Shown here: positions 54,379 through 64,000 of the stretch, one piece after another
Layout of the letters: every line of letters begins with the position of its first letter
Position numbering within the stretch: the first letter of the stretch is position 1
Source: Polaromonas sp.
GTDB taxonomy: Bacteria; Pseudomonadota; Gammaproteobacteria; Burkholderiales; Burkholderiaceae_C
Assembly: GCA_025362315.1 (NCBI GenBank)
Contig: JANYGP010000075.1
Coordinates: forward strand, 1 to 64,000
Direction: 5' to 3'
DNA: 64,000 nt
Made by a program: the position numbers and the translations under genes
The notes under the pieces: model-generated
What the model was told of the DNA's origin: nothing
What the model saw: only the letters and a program-made list of their open reading frames with translations
Database searches by the model: none

Positions 54379-54501
54379 CAGGTGTCCATTCAATCGGGTT
54401 TCAACGGCTTGATTGTTTGATCAAAACCGGGTTTTTCGCTGTGGGACAATAACTTGGGAGGCTGTCAGCAGCAGTATCTTCAGCGTCACAAACAATCCCT
54501 C

Positions 54502-56970
<2,469 letters not shown>

Positions 56971-57174
56971 CGGTTGACCAAATTGACTGAGGCTTACGAT
57001 CTGTTGTTGGTTTGCCCGAAGTCAAGCCCATGAACAATTTACCAAGTCTGGCGCACCCGATTGAGTTGATGCCTGTTCGGCCGCTTTGGCCAATCAGGCA
57101 GGCGTATGCAGGGCGTCATTTGACGAGGGCATCAAGCAACACAGCGGCCTGAATTTGCTGATGCTGCCAGCGAA

Positions 57175-57202
57175 TTGATTCTTTGCAAAGCTCGCGTAAA
57201 AT
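57175..57202 (+). promoter_or_regulatory. Predicted promoter of thrS
   Basis: TTGATT (57175-57180), a 16-base spacer and TAAAAT (57197-57202) form a plausible sigma-70 promoter just upstream of the Thr-rich leader. Confidence 0.6.
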
Positions 57203-57250
57203 AGGGACATGTGTAAAACAAACACGGAAACAGAAAGGGCAGCTCGGGTT

Positions 57251-57331
57251 ATGACACTGCGAACTACGACCTCGTCCGTGTCTGGAACCAACAAGAGCGT
57301 CAGCCTGCAGCTCTTGTTGACAGGTAGCTAG
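57251..57331 (+). CDS. Thr-rich leader peptide of thrS
   Basis: A 26-residue frame MTLRTTTSSVSGTNKS... ending at TAG (57329-57331), with Thr at positions 2, 5, 6, 7 and 13 and an in-frame upstream ATG at 57209 adding five residues of Thr-containing sequence. Four Thr codons in the first seven, just before hairpins and a terminator, is the design of an attenuation leader. Stalling of ribosomes at these codons when charged tRNA-Thr is scarce would favour thrS read-through (inferred). Confidence 0.6.
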   Translation: MTLRTTTSSVSGTNKSVSLQLLLTGS

Positions 57332-57365
57332 GAATTCAATAGCAACTACCCACCTGTTTTAATAT

Positions 57366-57392
57366 AAAGCGCGGCAATCACCGCGCTTTTTT
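57366..57392 (+). terminator. Attenuator terminator before thrS
   Basis: Stem AAGCGCGG / CCGCGCTT with a six-base loop and a T run, 25 bases before the thrS ATG. Upstream hairpins ACAAGAGC / GCTCTTGT (57291-57317) and ACAGGT / ACCTGT (57320-57357) may be the alternative structures. Confidence 0.8.
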
Positions 57393-57416
57393 GTTTCAAT
57401 CAAAGAAATCTGCTCC

Positions 57417-59324
57417 ATGATTCAAATCACTCTTCCTGATGCTTCAAAACGTGAGTTTCCGCAAGCCGTTACTGTGGCTGAAGTTGCCGCTTCCATTGGT
57501 GCAGGTTTGGCCAAAGCTGCGCTGGGTGGCAAGGTAGACGGAAAAGTCGTTGACACCCGTTATCTGATTGACAAAAACAGTGCACTTGCCATCATCACTG
57601 CAAAAGACCCCGAGGGGCTGGACATGATCCGCCATTCAACGGCGCATTTGTTGGCGCACGCTGTCAAAGACATTTTTCCCGATGCGCAGGTCACGATTGG
57701 CCCGGTGATTGAAAACGGATTTTTCTATGACTTTTCATACAAGCGACCGTTTACGCCAGATGACCTGGTCGCAATAGAAAAGCGCATGACCGAGTTGGCT
57801 GCCAAAGACGAGCCCGTGACCCGCCGCGTGCTGCCGCGCGACGAAGCAGTTGCGCATTTCAACAGCATTGGTGAGCACTACAAGGCTGAGATCATTTCCA
57901 GCATTCCAGCAGGCGAGGATGTGTCGCTGTACCGCGAGGGCAACTTTGAAGACTTGTGTCGCGGCCCGCACGTGCCTTCAACCGGCAAGCTCAAACACTT
58001 TAAATTGATGAAGCTGGCCGGTGCCTACTGGCGCGGTGACCACCGCAATGAAATGCTGCAACGTGTGTACGGCACGGCGTGGGCCACCAAGGACGATTTG
58101 CAGCAGTACCTGACACAGCTGGAAGAAGCTGAAAAGCGCGATCACCGAAAACTCGGTAAAGAGCTGGACTTGTTTCACATCGACGACCACGCGCCGGGCC
58201 TGGTGTTTTGGCACCCCAAGGGCTGGACGCTGTGGCAGGGCGTTGAGCAGTACATGCGCAAGGTTTACCAGGACAACAACTACCAGGAAGTCAAAGGCCC
58301 GCAAGTCATTGACAAAACGCTGTGGGAAAAAACCGGCCACTGGGACAAATACCGCGACAACATGTTCACCACCGAAAGCGAAAAGCGCGAATATGCTTTG
58401 AAGCCCATGAACTGCCCGGGCCATATTTTGATATTCAAGCAGGGCATTAAAAGCTACCGCGACTTGCCGCTGCGCTACGGCGAGTTTGGCCAGTGCCACC
58501 GCAACGAGCCTTCAGGCGGCCTGCACGGCATCATGCGGGTGCGCGGCTTCACGCAAGACGACGGCCATATTTTTTGCACTGAAGCGCAGATTTTGAAGGA
58601 ATGCGTTGACTACACCACGCTGCTGCAGAAGGTCTACACCGACTTTGGTTTCAAGAACATCATTTACAAAGTCGCCACGCGGCCTGATGCGCGCATTGGC
58701 TCTGACGAAAGCTGGGACAAGGCCGAACACGCGTTGATGGAAAGCCTGCGCGCATCGGGATGTGACTTTGAAATCGCGCCCGGAGACGGCGCATTTTATG
58801 GCCCCAAAATCGAATACACGCTGAAAGACGCGATTGGCCGACAGTGGCAGTGCGGCACCATGCAGGTTGATTTTTCGATGCCTGAGCGGCTGGATGCGGA
58901 GTATGTGGGTGAAGATGGCGCGCGCCACAGGCCGGTCATGCTGCACCGCGCCATCGTCGGCAGCCTGGAGCGATTTATTGGGATTTTGATTGAAGAGCAC
59001 GCTGGCGCACTGCCCACATGGCTTTCGCCTACACAAGTTTCAGTGCTGAACATCACCGATTCACAGGCCGAATACGCCAAAAAGGTTGCTAAAACGCTGC
59101 AAAACCAAGGGTTGCGCGTGAATTTGGACCTGCGCAATGAAAAGATCACGTATAAAATACGAGAGCATTCAATGCAGAAGCTGCCATACATCCTGGTCAT
59201 AGGTGACAAGGAAATGGCAGCTGAATCGGTTGCAGTGCGCGCCCGGGGAAACAAAGACCTCGGTGTGATGTCTCTTGAAGCATTTGCCCGGCAAATAGTT
59301 TCAGACATCGCACAAAAAGCCTGA
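57417..59324 (+). CDS. thrS: Threonyl-tRNA synthetase
   Basis: A 635-residue class II synthetase. It has a TGS domain (1-63), an HxxxH editing domain ([11 protein letters not shown] near 74), motif 2 [31 protein letters not shown], motif 3 [14 protein letters not shown] and a C-terminal anticodon-binding domain. It charges tRNA-Thr. Its leader carries a Thr-rich peptide and terminator, so expression is likely attenuated. It is the first gene of the thrS-infC-rpmI-rplT-pheS-pheT region. Confidence 0.97.
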   Translation: MIQITLPDASKREFPQAVTVAEVAASIGAGLAKAALGGKVDGKVVDTRYLIDKNSALAIITAKDPEGLDMIRHSTAHLLAHAVKDIFPDAQVTIGPVIENGFFYDFSYKRPFTPDDLVAIEKRMTELAAKDEPVTRRVLPRDEAVAHFNSIGEHYKAEIISSIPAGEDVSLYREGNFEDLCRGPHVPSTGKLKHFKLMKLAGAYWRGDHRNEMLQRVYGTAWATKDDLQQYLTQLEEAEKRDHRKLGKELDLFHIDDHAPGLVFWHPKGWTLWQGVEQYMRKVYQDNNYQEVKGPQVIDKTLWEKTGHWDKYRDNMFTTESEKREYALKPMNCPGHILIFKQGIKSYRDLPLRYGEFGQCHRNEPSGGLHGIMRVRGFTQDDGHIFCTEAQILKECVDYTTLLQKVYTDFGFKNIIYKVATRPDARIGSDESWDKAEHALMESLRASGCDFEIAPGDGAFYGPKIEYTLKDAIGRQWQCGTMQVDFSMPERLDAEYVGEDGARHRPVMLHRAIVGSLERFIGILIEEHAGALPTWLSPTQVSVLNITDSQAEYAKKVAKTLQNQGLRVNLDLRNEKITYKIREHSMQKLPYILVIGDKEMAAESVAVRARGNKDLGVMSLEAFARQIVSDIAQKA

Positions 59325-59354
59325 TTTTTCACTATTTGATGAATAATTAAGTTT

Positions 59355-59399
59355 GTAGCCGTCGTAAAACGGGCGCTAGCTGCTACAGCTTTTATAGCA
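59355..59399. repeat. Dispersed repeat, copy 8 (reverse), before infC
   Basis: GTAGCCGTCGTAAAACGGGC then GCTAGCTGCTACAGCTTTTATAGCA. It lies between thrS and the infC ribosome-binding site, inside the transcript. Confidence 0.7.
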
Positions 59400-59419
59400 A
59401 CATTTAAAGGACATTGACC

Positions 59420-60013
59420 ATCGCTACAGAATTTCGTGACCGCCGCCAACGCGAAGAACGCAAGCACCGCTTGAACCGTGAAATCATGGCCCCTGAAGTG
59501 AGACTTTCAGGTGTCGACAATGAACCATTGGGCGTTGTCAACATTATGGAAGCGCTCCGGCTAGCCGGTGAGGCCGACGTAGATTTGGTAGAAATCTCAC
59601 CGACGGCTACTCCACCGGTTTGCAGGTTGATGGACTACGGCAAGTTCAAGTATGCGGAGCAGAAAAAGGCAGCGGAAGCCAAATCCAAGCAAAAAGTCAT
59701 TGAAATCAAAGAAATCAAGTTTCGCCCGGGTACCGATGATGGTGACTACAACATCAAGGTGCGCAACATCAAGCGTTTTCTGGACGAAGGTGACAAGTGT
59801 AAAATCACGTTGCGATTCCGGGGCCGTGAGATTACGCATCAGGAGTTGGGTTTGGCCCTGTTGGCACGCATCCGGGATGAGTTGGCAGATTTGATCGTGG
59901 TAGAGCAATTTCCAAAGCTGGAAGGCCGCCAGATGGTCATGATGATTGCGCCTGGCAAGAAAAAGCCCGGAGCAAAAGCAGTTGCAGAGGTACCAGTAGC
60001 GGTGCCAGCGTGA
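59420..60013 (+). CDS. infC: Translation initiation factor IF-3, AUC start
   Basis: A 197-residue IF-3 whose mature sequence begins after a rare ATC codon (59420), reading [28 protein letters not shown] (59406-59411) is eight bases upstream of ATC. The in-frame TTG at 59414 is only two bases from AGGA, so it is not the likely start. IF-3 genes in E. coli also use a near-cognate start (AUU), which lets IF-3 limit its own synthesis; the same control is inferred here. Both IF-3 domains are intact. Confidence 0.88.
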   Translation: MATEFRDRRQREERKHRLNREIMAPEVRLSGVDNEPLGVVNIMEALRLAGEADVDLVEISPTATPPVCRLMDYGKFKYAEQKKAAEAKSKQKVIEIKEIKFRPGTDDGDYNIKVRNIKRFLDEGDKCKITLRFRGREITHQELGLALLARIRDELADLIVVEQFPKLEGRQMVMMIAPGKKKPGAKAVAEVPVAVPA

Positions 60014-60200
60014 AAAAATGGGTTGCTGCAAAGCACCCCTGTAAAACCTGAATAAACCAGGTTTTCGAAAAGCAGACGGCTTTAAAGCTGCTTGCTGACA
60101 AGCGGTGAGTTCAAACTCGCTGCTTGACAAGTGTCTCGGGGCCATCAAGGATGCATACAGTTTGCAGACGCCTCACGAGCACAATTTAGAAGGAGCAGAA
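60014..60200 (+). promoter_or_regulatory. infC-rpmI intergenic leader
   Basis: This 187-base gap has a hairpin AAAACCTG / CAGGTTTT (about 60042-60065) and further pairing in the GCTGCTTGCTGACAAGC and GCTGCTTGACAAG segments. In other bacteria ribosomal protein bL20 represses rpmI-rplT through structured mRNA at this position, and a similar site is possible here. No gene is seen. Confidence 0.4.
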
Positions 60201-60404
60201 ATGCCCAAAATGAAGACCAAGAGCGGCGCGAAAAAGCGTTTCCGAGTTCGTCCAGGTGGCACTGTCAAGCGCGGCCAAGCCTTCAAACGTCACATTTTGA
60301 CCAAGAAGACCACCAAAAACAAACGTCACCTGCGTGGATCAACAGCTGTTCATGAGACCAATATGGGTCACATGGCGCAGATGTTGCCAGGCCGTGGTAT
60401 TTAA
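60201..60404 (+). CDS. rpmI: 50S ribosomal protein bL35
   Basis: A 67-residue basic protein [20 protein letters not shown] ... [14 protein letters not shown], full-length bL35. AAGGAG lies before the ATG at 60201; the upstream in-frame extension to 60105 is not expected. It belongs to the large ribosomal subunit and is paired with rplT. Confidence 0.97.
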   Translation: MPKMKTKSGAKKRFRVRPGGTVKRGQAFKRHILTKKTTKNKRHLRGSTAVHETNMGHMAQMLPGRGI

Positions 60405-60430
60405 TTTAACGACGAACAAGGAGTAACTAC

Positions 60431-60793
60431 ATGCCTCGCGTCAAACGTGGTGTCACGGCTCGCGCCCGCCACAAAAAAGTTTTAGCCCTTGCAAAAGGTT
60501 TTCGCGGTCGCCGCGGCAATGTTTTCAGAGTCGCCAAAGAAGCGGTGATGAAGGCCGGGCAATATGCCTACCGTGACCGCCGTACCAAGAAACGCGTGTT
60601 CCGCCAGTTGTGGATTGCCCGTATCAATGCCGGTGCCCGCTCATTCGGCTTGACATACAGCCAGTTTGCCAACGGTCTGCGCAAAGCCGGCATCGAGATT
60701 GACCGCAAAGTATTGTCTGACATGGCCATCAACGACAGCGCTGCTTTTGGTGCGATCGTGACCCAAGTCAAAGCCAAGCTGGCTGCTATTTAA
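60431..60793 (+). CDS. rplT: 50S ribosomal protein bL20
   Basis: A 120-residue bL20 with [20 protein letters not shown] and [20 protein letters not shown]. The C-terminal domain that binds 23S rRNA and, in other bacteria, its own mRNA is intact. It starts 26 bases after rpmI. Confidence 0.97.
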   Translation: MPRVKRGVTARARHKKVLALAKGFRGRRGNVFRVAKEAVMKAGQYAYRDRRTKKRVFRQLWIARINAGARSFGLTYSQFANGLRKAGIEIDRKVLSDMAINDSAAFGAIVTQVKAKLAAI

Positions 60794-60794
60794 T

Positions 60795-60823
60795 CAATAG
60801 CTGCTTGCGCACACAAATAAGGG
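60795..60823. repeat. Dispersed repeat, copy 9 (forward, partial)
   Basis: CAATAGCTGCTTGCGCACAC followed by AAATAAGGG keeps the AGCTGCTTGCGC core and is diverged afterwards. It sits right after the rplT stop. Confidence 0.65.
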
Positions 60824-60857
60824 GCCAGAGCTTGTAAAGGCTCTGGCTTTTTGTTTT
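60824..60857 (+). terminator. Terminator between rplT and pheS
   Basis: Stem GCCAGAGC / GCTCTGGC with an eight-base loop and a T-rich tail, about 35 bases before the pheS ATG. It may end the ribosomal-protein transcript or act as an attenuator for pheST. No Phe-rich leader peptide is evident. Confidence 0.8.
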
Positions 60858-60891
60858 TCCTCGCGTTATTTGTATGAATGGGTTTGTTTGA

Positions 60892-61947
60892 ATGACTGAT
60901 CTGGACACCATTGTTGCCAACGCCAAAGCTGCGTTCACGCAGGCCGCCATGCCAGCTGATCTTGAAAATGCCAAGGCACTTTTTTTGGGCAAGACTGGCC
61001 GCATCACTGAGTTGATGAAGGGCATGGGGCAGCTGTCGGTGGACGAGAAAAAATCACGTGGTGCTGCCATCAATCTGTCCAAACAGGCTATTGAAGCTGC
61101 CTTGAATGATCGACGGCTAGCACTCGCCGACGCAGAGCTGCAAATGCAGCTCAAAGCTGAAGCGCTGGATGTCAGTTTGCCCGGGGTCCCGCATGCACAG
61201 GGTGGCTTGCACCCGGTGTCCCTCACACTGGAGCGAATCGAGGCGATTTTTGGCTCCATGGGTTTTGATGTCGCACAAGGACCGGAGATTGAAACAGACT
61301 GGTTCAATTTCACAGCACTGAACACGCCTGAAGACCACCCGGCGCGCTCCATGCACGACACTTTTTATGTGGAAGGTGGCACTGAAGCAGCCCCCAATCT
61401 GCTGCGCACCCACACCAGCCCGATGCAGATTCGCCATGCGGTGCAGCACGTTAAAAAACATCGGGCGTTGATTGATGCGGGCGGCACGATGCCTGAAATC
61501 CGTGTCATTGCGCCAGGCCGCACCTACCGTGTTGACAGCGACGCCACGCATTCGCCCATGTTCCACCAATGCGAAGGCTTGTGGATTGGTGAAAACGTCA
61601 GCTTCAAGGATTTGAAGTTTGTCTTCACTGATTTTTGCCGCGCGTTTTTTGAAAGTGACGATCTGGTGCTGCGTTTTCGGCCAAGTTTTTTTCCGTTCAC
61701 CGAACCGAGCGCTGAAATTGACATTCAGTTTCAAACTGGCCCTCTGGCAGGCAAGTGGCTCGAAGTTGCCGGTTCTGGCCAGGTCCACCCCAACGTGGTG
61801 CGCAACATGGGGCTGGACCCTGAAAAATTCATTGGCTTTGCGTTCGGTATGGGGCCGGACAGGTTGACCATGCTGCGTTACGGCGTCAATGATTTGCGCC
61901 TGTTTTTTGATGGCGATATTCGCTTCTTATCGCAATTTCAAAACTGA
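60892..61947 (+). CDS. pheS: Phenylalanyl-tRNA synthetase alpha subunit
   Basis: A 351-residue alpha subunit: an N-terminal coiled coil (1-90), then motif 1 region [22 protein letters not shown], motif 2 [20 protein letters not shown] and motif 3 [17 protein letters not shown]. It carries the aminoacylation site for Phe. It pairs with pheT, which starts 20 bases later. Confidence 0.97.
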   Translation: MTDLDTIVANAKAAFTQAAMPADLENAKALFLGKTGRITELMKGMGQLSVDEKKSRGAAINLSKQAIEAALNDRRLALADAELQMQLKAEALDVSLPGVPHAQGGLHPVSLTLERIEAIFGSMGFDVAQGPEIETDWFNFTALNTPEDHPARSMHDTFYVEGGTEAAPNLLRTHTSPMQIRHAVQHVKKHRALIDAGGTMPEIRVIAPGRTYRVDSDATHSPMFHQCEGLWIGENVSFKDLKFVFTDFCRAFFESDDLVLRFRPSFFPFTEPSAEIDIQFQTGPLAGKWLEVAGSGQVHPNVVRNMGLDPEKFIGFAFGMGPDRLTMLRYGVNDLRLFFDGDIRFLSQFQN

Positions 61948-61966
61948 AACCAGGGCTACATCCATC

Positions 61967-64000
61967 ATGCAATTTCCTGAATCCTGGTTGCGCGAATTCT
62001 GCAATCCACCGCTGACAACACGGCAATTGGCCGACACTTTGACCATGGCCGGCCTGGAAGTTGAAGACTTGAAACCGGTTGCACCTGCGTTTACGCACAT
62101 CGTCGTCGGTGAAATCAAATCTGCTGCAAAACACCCCAATGCAGACAAACTGCAGGTGTGCGAAGTCGATGTGGGGCAGGGTGCCTTGCTGAGTATCGTG
62201 TGCGGCGCGCCCAATGCGCGCGTTGGCATCAAGGTGCCATGCGCCCTGGTTGGAGCAGAGCTGCCACCAGCTGAAGATGGCAAGCCCTTTCTTATCAAGG
62301 TTGGGCAACTGCGTGGCGTGGAAAGTCAGGGCATGTTGTGCTCAGCGCGTGAACTGAAGCTGTCAGACGATCACGGTGGACTGCTTGAACTGCCACCGGG
62401 TGCGCCGTTGGGGCAGGACATACGTCAATACTTGAATCTGGACGACACCTTGTTCACGCTCAAACTCACGCCCAATCTGGCGCATTGCCTCAGTGTTTAC
62501 GGCGTGGCACGCGAACTTGCTGCACTGACCGGTGCACTTCTCAAATCACCGAGTTATCCGGCTGTTGCAGTGACAGGCAACGCTGCCTTGCTTGTAAAAA
62601 TAAGCGCACCGGACTTGTGCGGCCGCTTTTCAGGCCGGGTCATTAAAAATCTCAATACCCAAGCCAAAACACCGCAGTGGATGGTAGACCGTCTGGCTCG
62701 CTGTGGTCAACGCAGTGTGACGGCGCTGGTGGATATTTCAAACTATGTGATGTTTGAACTTGGCAGGCCCTCGCATATTTTTGACTTGGACAAAATTCAT
62801 GGCGGATTGAATGTGCGCTGGGGCAAACCGGGCGAAACACTCAAGCTGCTCAACGGCAATACTGTGACTGTTGACGAAAAAGTTGGCGTGATTGCCGATG
62901 ATTCCCAGGTTGAGTCACTGGCCGGAATCATGGGCGGCGACGCAACTGCGGTGTCTGACAAAACACTTCATATTTACGTTGAAGCTGCTTTCTGGTGGCC
63001 CAAAGCTATTGCTGGCCGTTCACGACGCTACAACTTTTCAACCGATGCAGGTCATCGGTTTGAACGCGGTGTTGACCCCGGCAATACGGTTGAGCACATT
63101 GATCGCATCAGCCAGCTCGTCGTTGACATTTGTGGGACGCCACAAACAGTGTGTGGCCCACTGGACGACATACAGGTCAACATGCCTGTTGCAAAACCTG
63201 TCACTTTGCGGGTGGCACGAGCTTGCAAGGTCATCGGCATGGTTGTCACGCAAGCCCAATGTCTGGACGTGCTCACCCGGCTTGGTTTGCAAGCCGTTGA
63301 AGGCGATGGCACGTTAACCGTTATTCCGCCCAGCTACCGGTTTGATTTGCAAATTGAAGAGGATTTGATTGAAGAAGTGGTGCGCATGATCGGTTATGAC
63401 AACCTGCCAGAGCTGCCTCCACTGGCGCCGATTACAGCCAAACTGCAACCTGAAGCAGAACGCAGCCCGTTTGCTGTTCGCCGCAGGCTGGCCTCGCTGG
63501 GGTATCAGGAGACCATCAATTTCAGTTTTGTTGAAGAGCGCTGGGAGCATGAACTTGCTGGCAATCTGAATCCTGTCAAGTTGTTGAATCCGATTGCAAG
63601 TCATATGAGCGTGATGCGCTCGTCGCTGTTGGGCTCGCTGCTACAAGTTTTGAAATTCAATCTCGACCGCAAAGCGGCGCGGGTCAATATTTTTGAACTG
63701 GGGCGGGTGTTTTTGCGAGATGCTGAAAGTCGCAATACCGATACCACTGTCGCTGGCTTCGACCAACCCATGCGGGTAGCAGGCCTGGTGTTTGGGTCGC
63801 GAACAATTCCGAGCTGGCACCAGCCAGACAAAGCCGCAACTTTTTTTGATGTGAAGTCGGACGTAGAGGCGTTGCTGGCACCATTCAAGGCGACTTTTGC
63901 TGCAGCAACGCATCCGGCCATGCACCCAGGGCGTTGTGCCAGTGTGTCGGTCGGCCACAAGACGATTGGATTTGTGGGTGAACTGCATCCCAAATGGCGT
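61967..64000 (+). CDS. pheT: Phenylalanyl-tRNA synthetase beta subunit (partial)
   Basis: The frame opens at ATG 61967 ([20 protein letters not shown]) and stays open to the window edge: 678 codons of a family usually near 800. The tRNA-binding EMAP-like domain (about 40-150: [15 protein letters not shown]), the B3/B4 editing domain and the B5 domain ([18 protein letters not shown] region) are visible, and a start of the core domain. The missing C-terminus should carry the ferredoxin-like anticodon domain. Confidence 0.96.
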   Translation, partial: MQFPESWLREFCNPPLTTRQLADTLTMAGLEVEDLKPVAPAFTHIVVGEIKSAAKHPNADKLQVCEVDVGQGALLSIVCGAPNARVGIKVPCALVGAELPPAEDGKPFLIKVGQLRGVESQGMLCSARELKLSDDHGGLLELPPGAPLGQDIRQYLNLDDTLFTLKLTPNLAHCLSVYGVARELAALTGALLKSPSYPAVAVTGNAALLVKISAPDLCGRFSGRVIKNLNTQAKTPQWMVDRLARCGQRSVTALVDISNYVMFELGRPSHIFDLDKIHGGLNVRWGKPGETLKLLNGNTVTVDEKVGVIADDSQVESLAGIMGGDATAVSDKTLHIYVEAAFWWPKAIAGRSRRYNFSTDAGHRFERGVDPGNTVEHIDRISQLVVDICGTPQTVCGPLDDIQVNMPVAKPVTLRVARACKVIGMVVTQAQCLDVLTRLGLQAVEGDGTLTVIPPSYRFDLQIEEDLIEEVVRMIGYDNLPELPPLAPITAKLQPEAERSPFAVRRRLASLGYQETINFSFVEERWEHELAGNLNPVKLLNPIASHMSVMRSSLLGSLLQVLKFNLDRKAARVNIFELGRVFLRDAESRNTDTTVAGFDQPMRVAGLVFGSRTIPSWHQPDKAATFFDVKSDVEALLAPFKATFAAATHPAMHPGRCASVSVGHKTIGFVGELHPKWR

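Noticed and set aside
60875-60892. A five-residue frame MNGFV ending just before the pheS ATG, considered as a Phe leader peptide.
   Set aside because: Only one Phe codon, and it lies after the terminator rather than before it, so it cannot work as an attenuation leader.

Overview
The window looks like a chromosomal segment of a betaproteobacterium of the order Burkholderiales, most probably Comamonadaceae (Rhodoferax/Polaromonas-like). The grounds are the gene orders xseB-ispA-dxs and thrS-infC-rpmI-rplT-pheS-pheT, protein sequence style, a sen (selenoneine) cluster, a form II Cox operon, and a dispersed ~35-bp repeat built around AGCTGCTTGCGCCC. No rRNA, complete tRNA, CRISPR array or recognisable insertion sequence is present.

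Layout. (1) 1-5772: the integrase end of an integrated element. A one-direction operon encodes a tyrosine recombinase, a small helix-turn-helix protein, a primase zinc-finger protein, a DUF3987 protein and small unknowns. It stops at a 3' fragment of tRNA-His, the predicted right attachment site. (2) 5824-10162: a Rieske oxygenase divergent from xseB-ispA-dxs (isoprenoid precursors). (3) 10415-14374: a TRAP transporter split into a substrate-binding gene and a convergent permease pair. (4) 14705-18760: an unusual HAD protein lacking its nucleophile, then senC-senB divergent from senA (selenoneine synthesis). (5) 18856-21091: tupBCA tungstate/molybdate ABC transporter. (6) 21092-24245: an eroded zone with mntH and ycnI pseudogenes, a DUF2946 gene and an intact PCu(A)C copper chaperone. 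(7) 24271-33391: a GAF/Fis regulator and a form II CO-dehydrogenase-like operon (coxS-L-M-D-E-G and an xdhC-like gene) with two REP-like palindromes. (8) 33411-43851: a probable glucoside uptake and hydrolysis locus with a GH5 hydrolase, TetR regulator, TonB-dependent receptor, TonB-ExbD-ExbD-ExbB, GPH-family symporter and ROK kinase. A 22-bp palindrome is shared by the receptor and symporter promoters. (9) 43858-45087: serA. (10) 45181-52466: a putative export/fibre locus with a five-repeat secreted protein, a small secreted protein, a CsgG/HfaB-like lipoprotein and a Sel1 protein, divergent from a LuxR-type response regulator and histidine kinase. (11) 52520-56970: envelope proteins and tex. 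(12) 57175-64000: the thrS-infC-rpmI-rplT-pheS-pheT region, with a Thr-rich leader peptide plus attenuator before thrS and an AUC start on infC.

How the parts fit. TupABC could feed the molybdenum enzyme of the Cox operon, whose XdhC-like and CoxDE proteins would mature it. SenC makes selenophosphate, SenB a selenosugar and SenA joins selenium to hercynine; no egtD is seen, so hercynine must come from elsewhere. In the glucoside locus the receptor and TonB complex would import a substrate, the symporter would carry it inward, the cytoplasmic GH5 would cut it and the ROK kinase would phosphorylate the sugar. The least described system is the fibre-like locus at 45-52 kb. The most unusual DNA features are four arrays of one 9-mer, read in four different ways, inside the DUF3987 gene, and the dispersed repeat that supplies signal-peptide codons in three genes and an insertion in tex.
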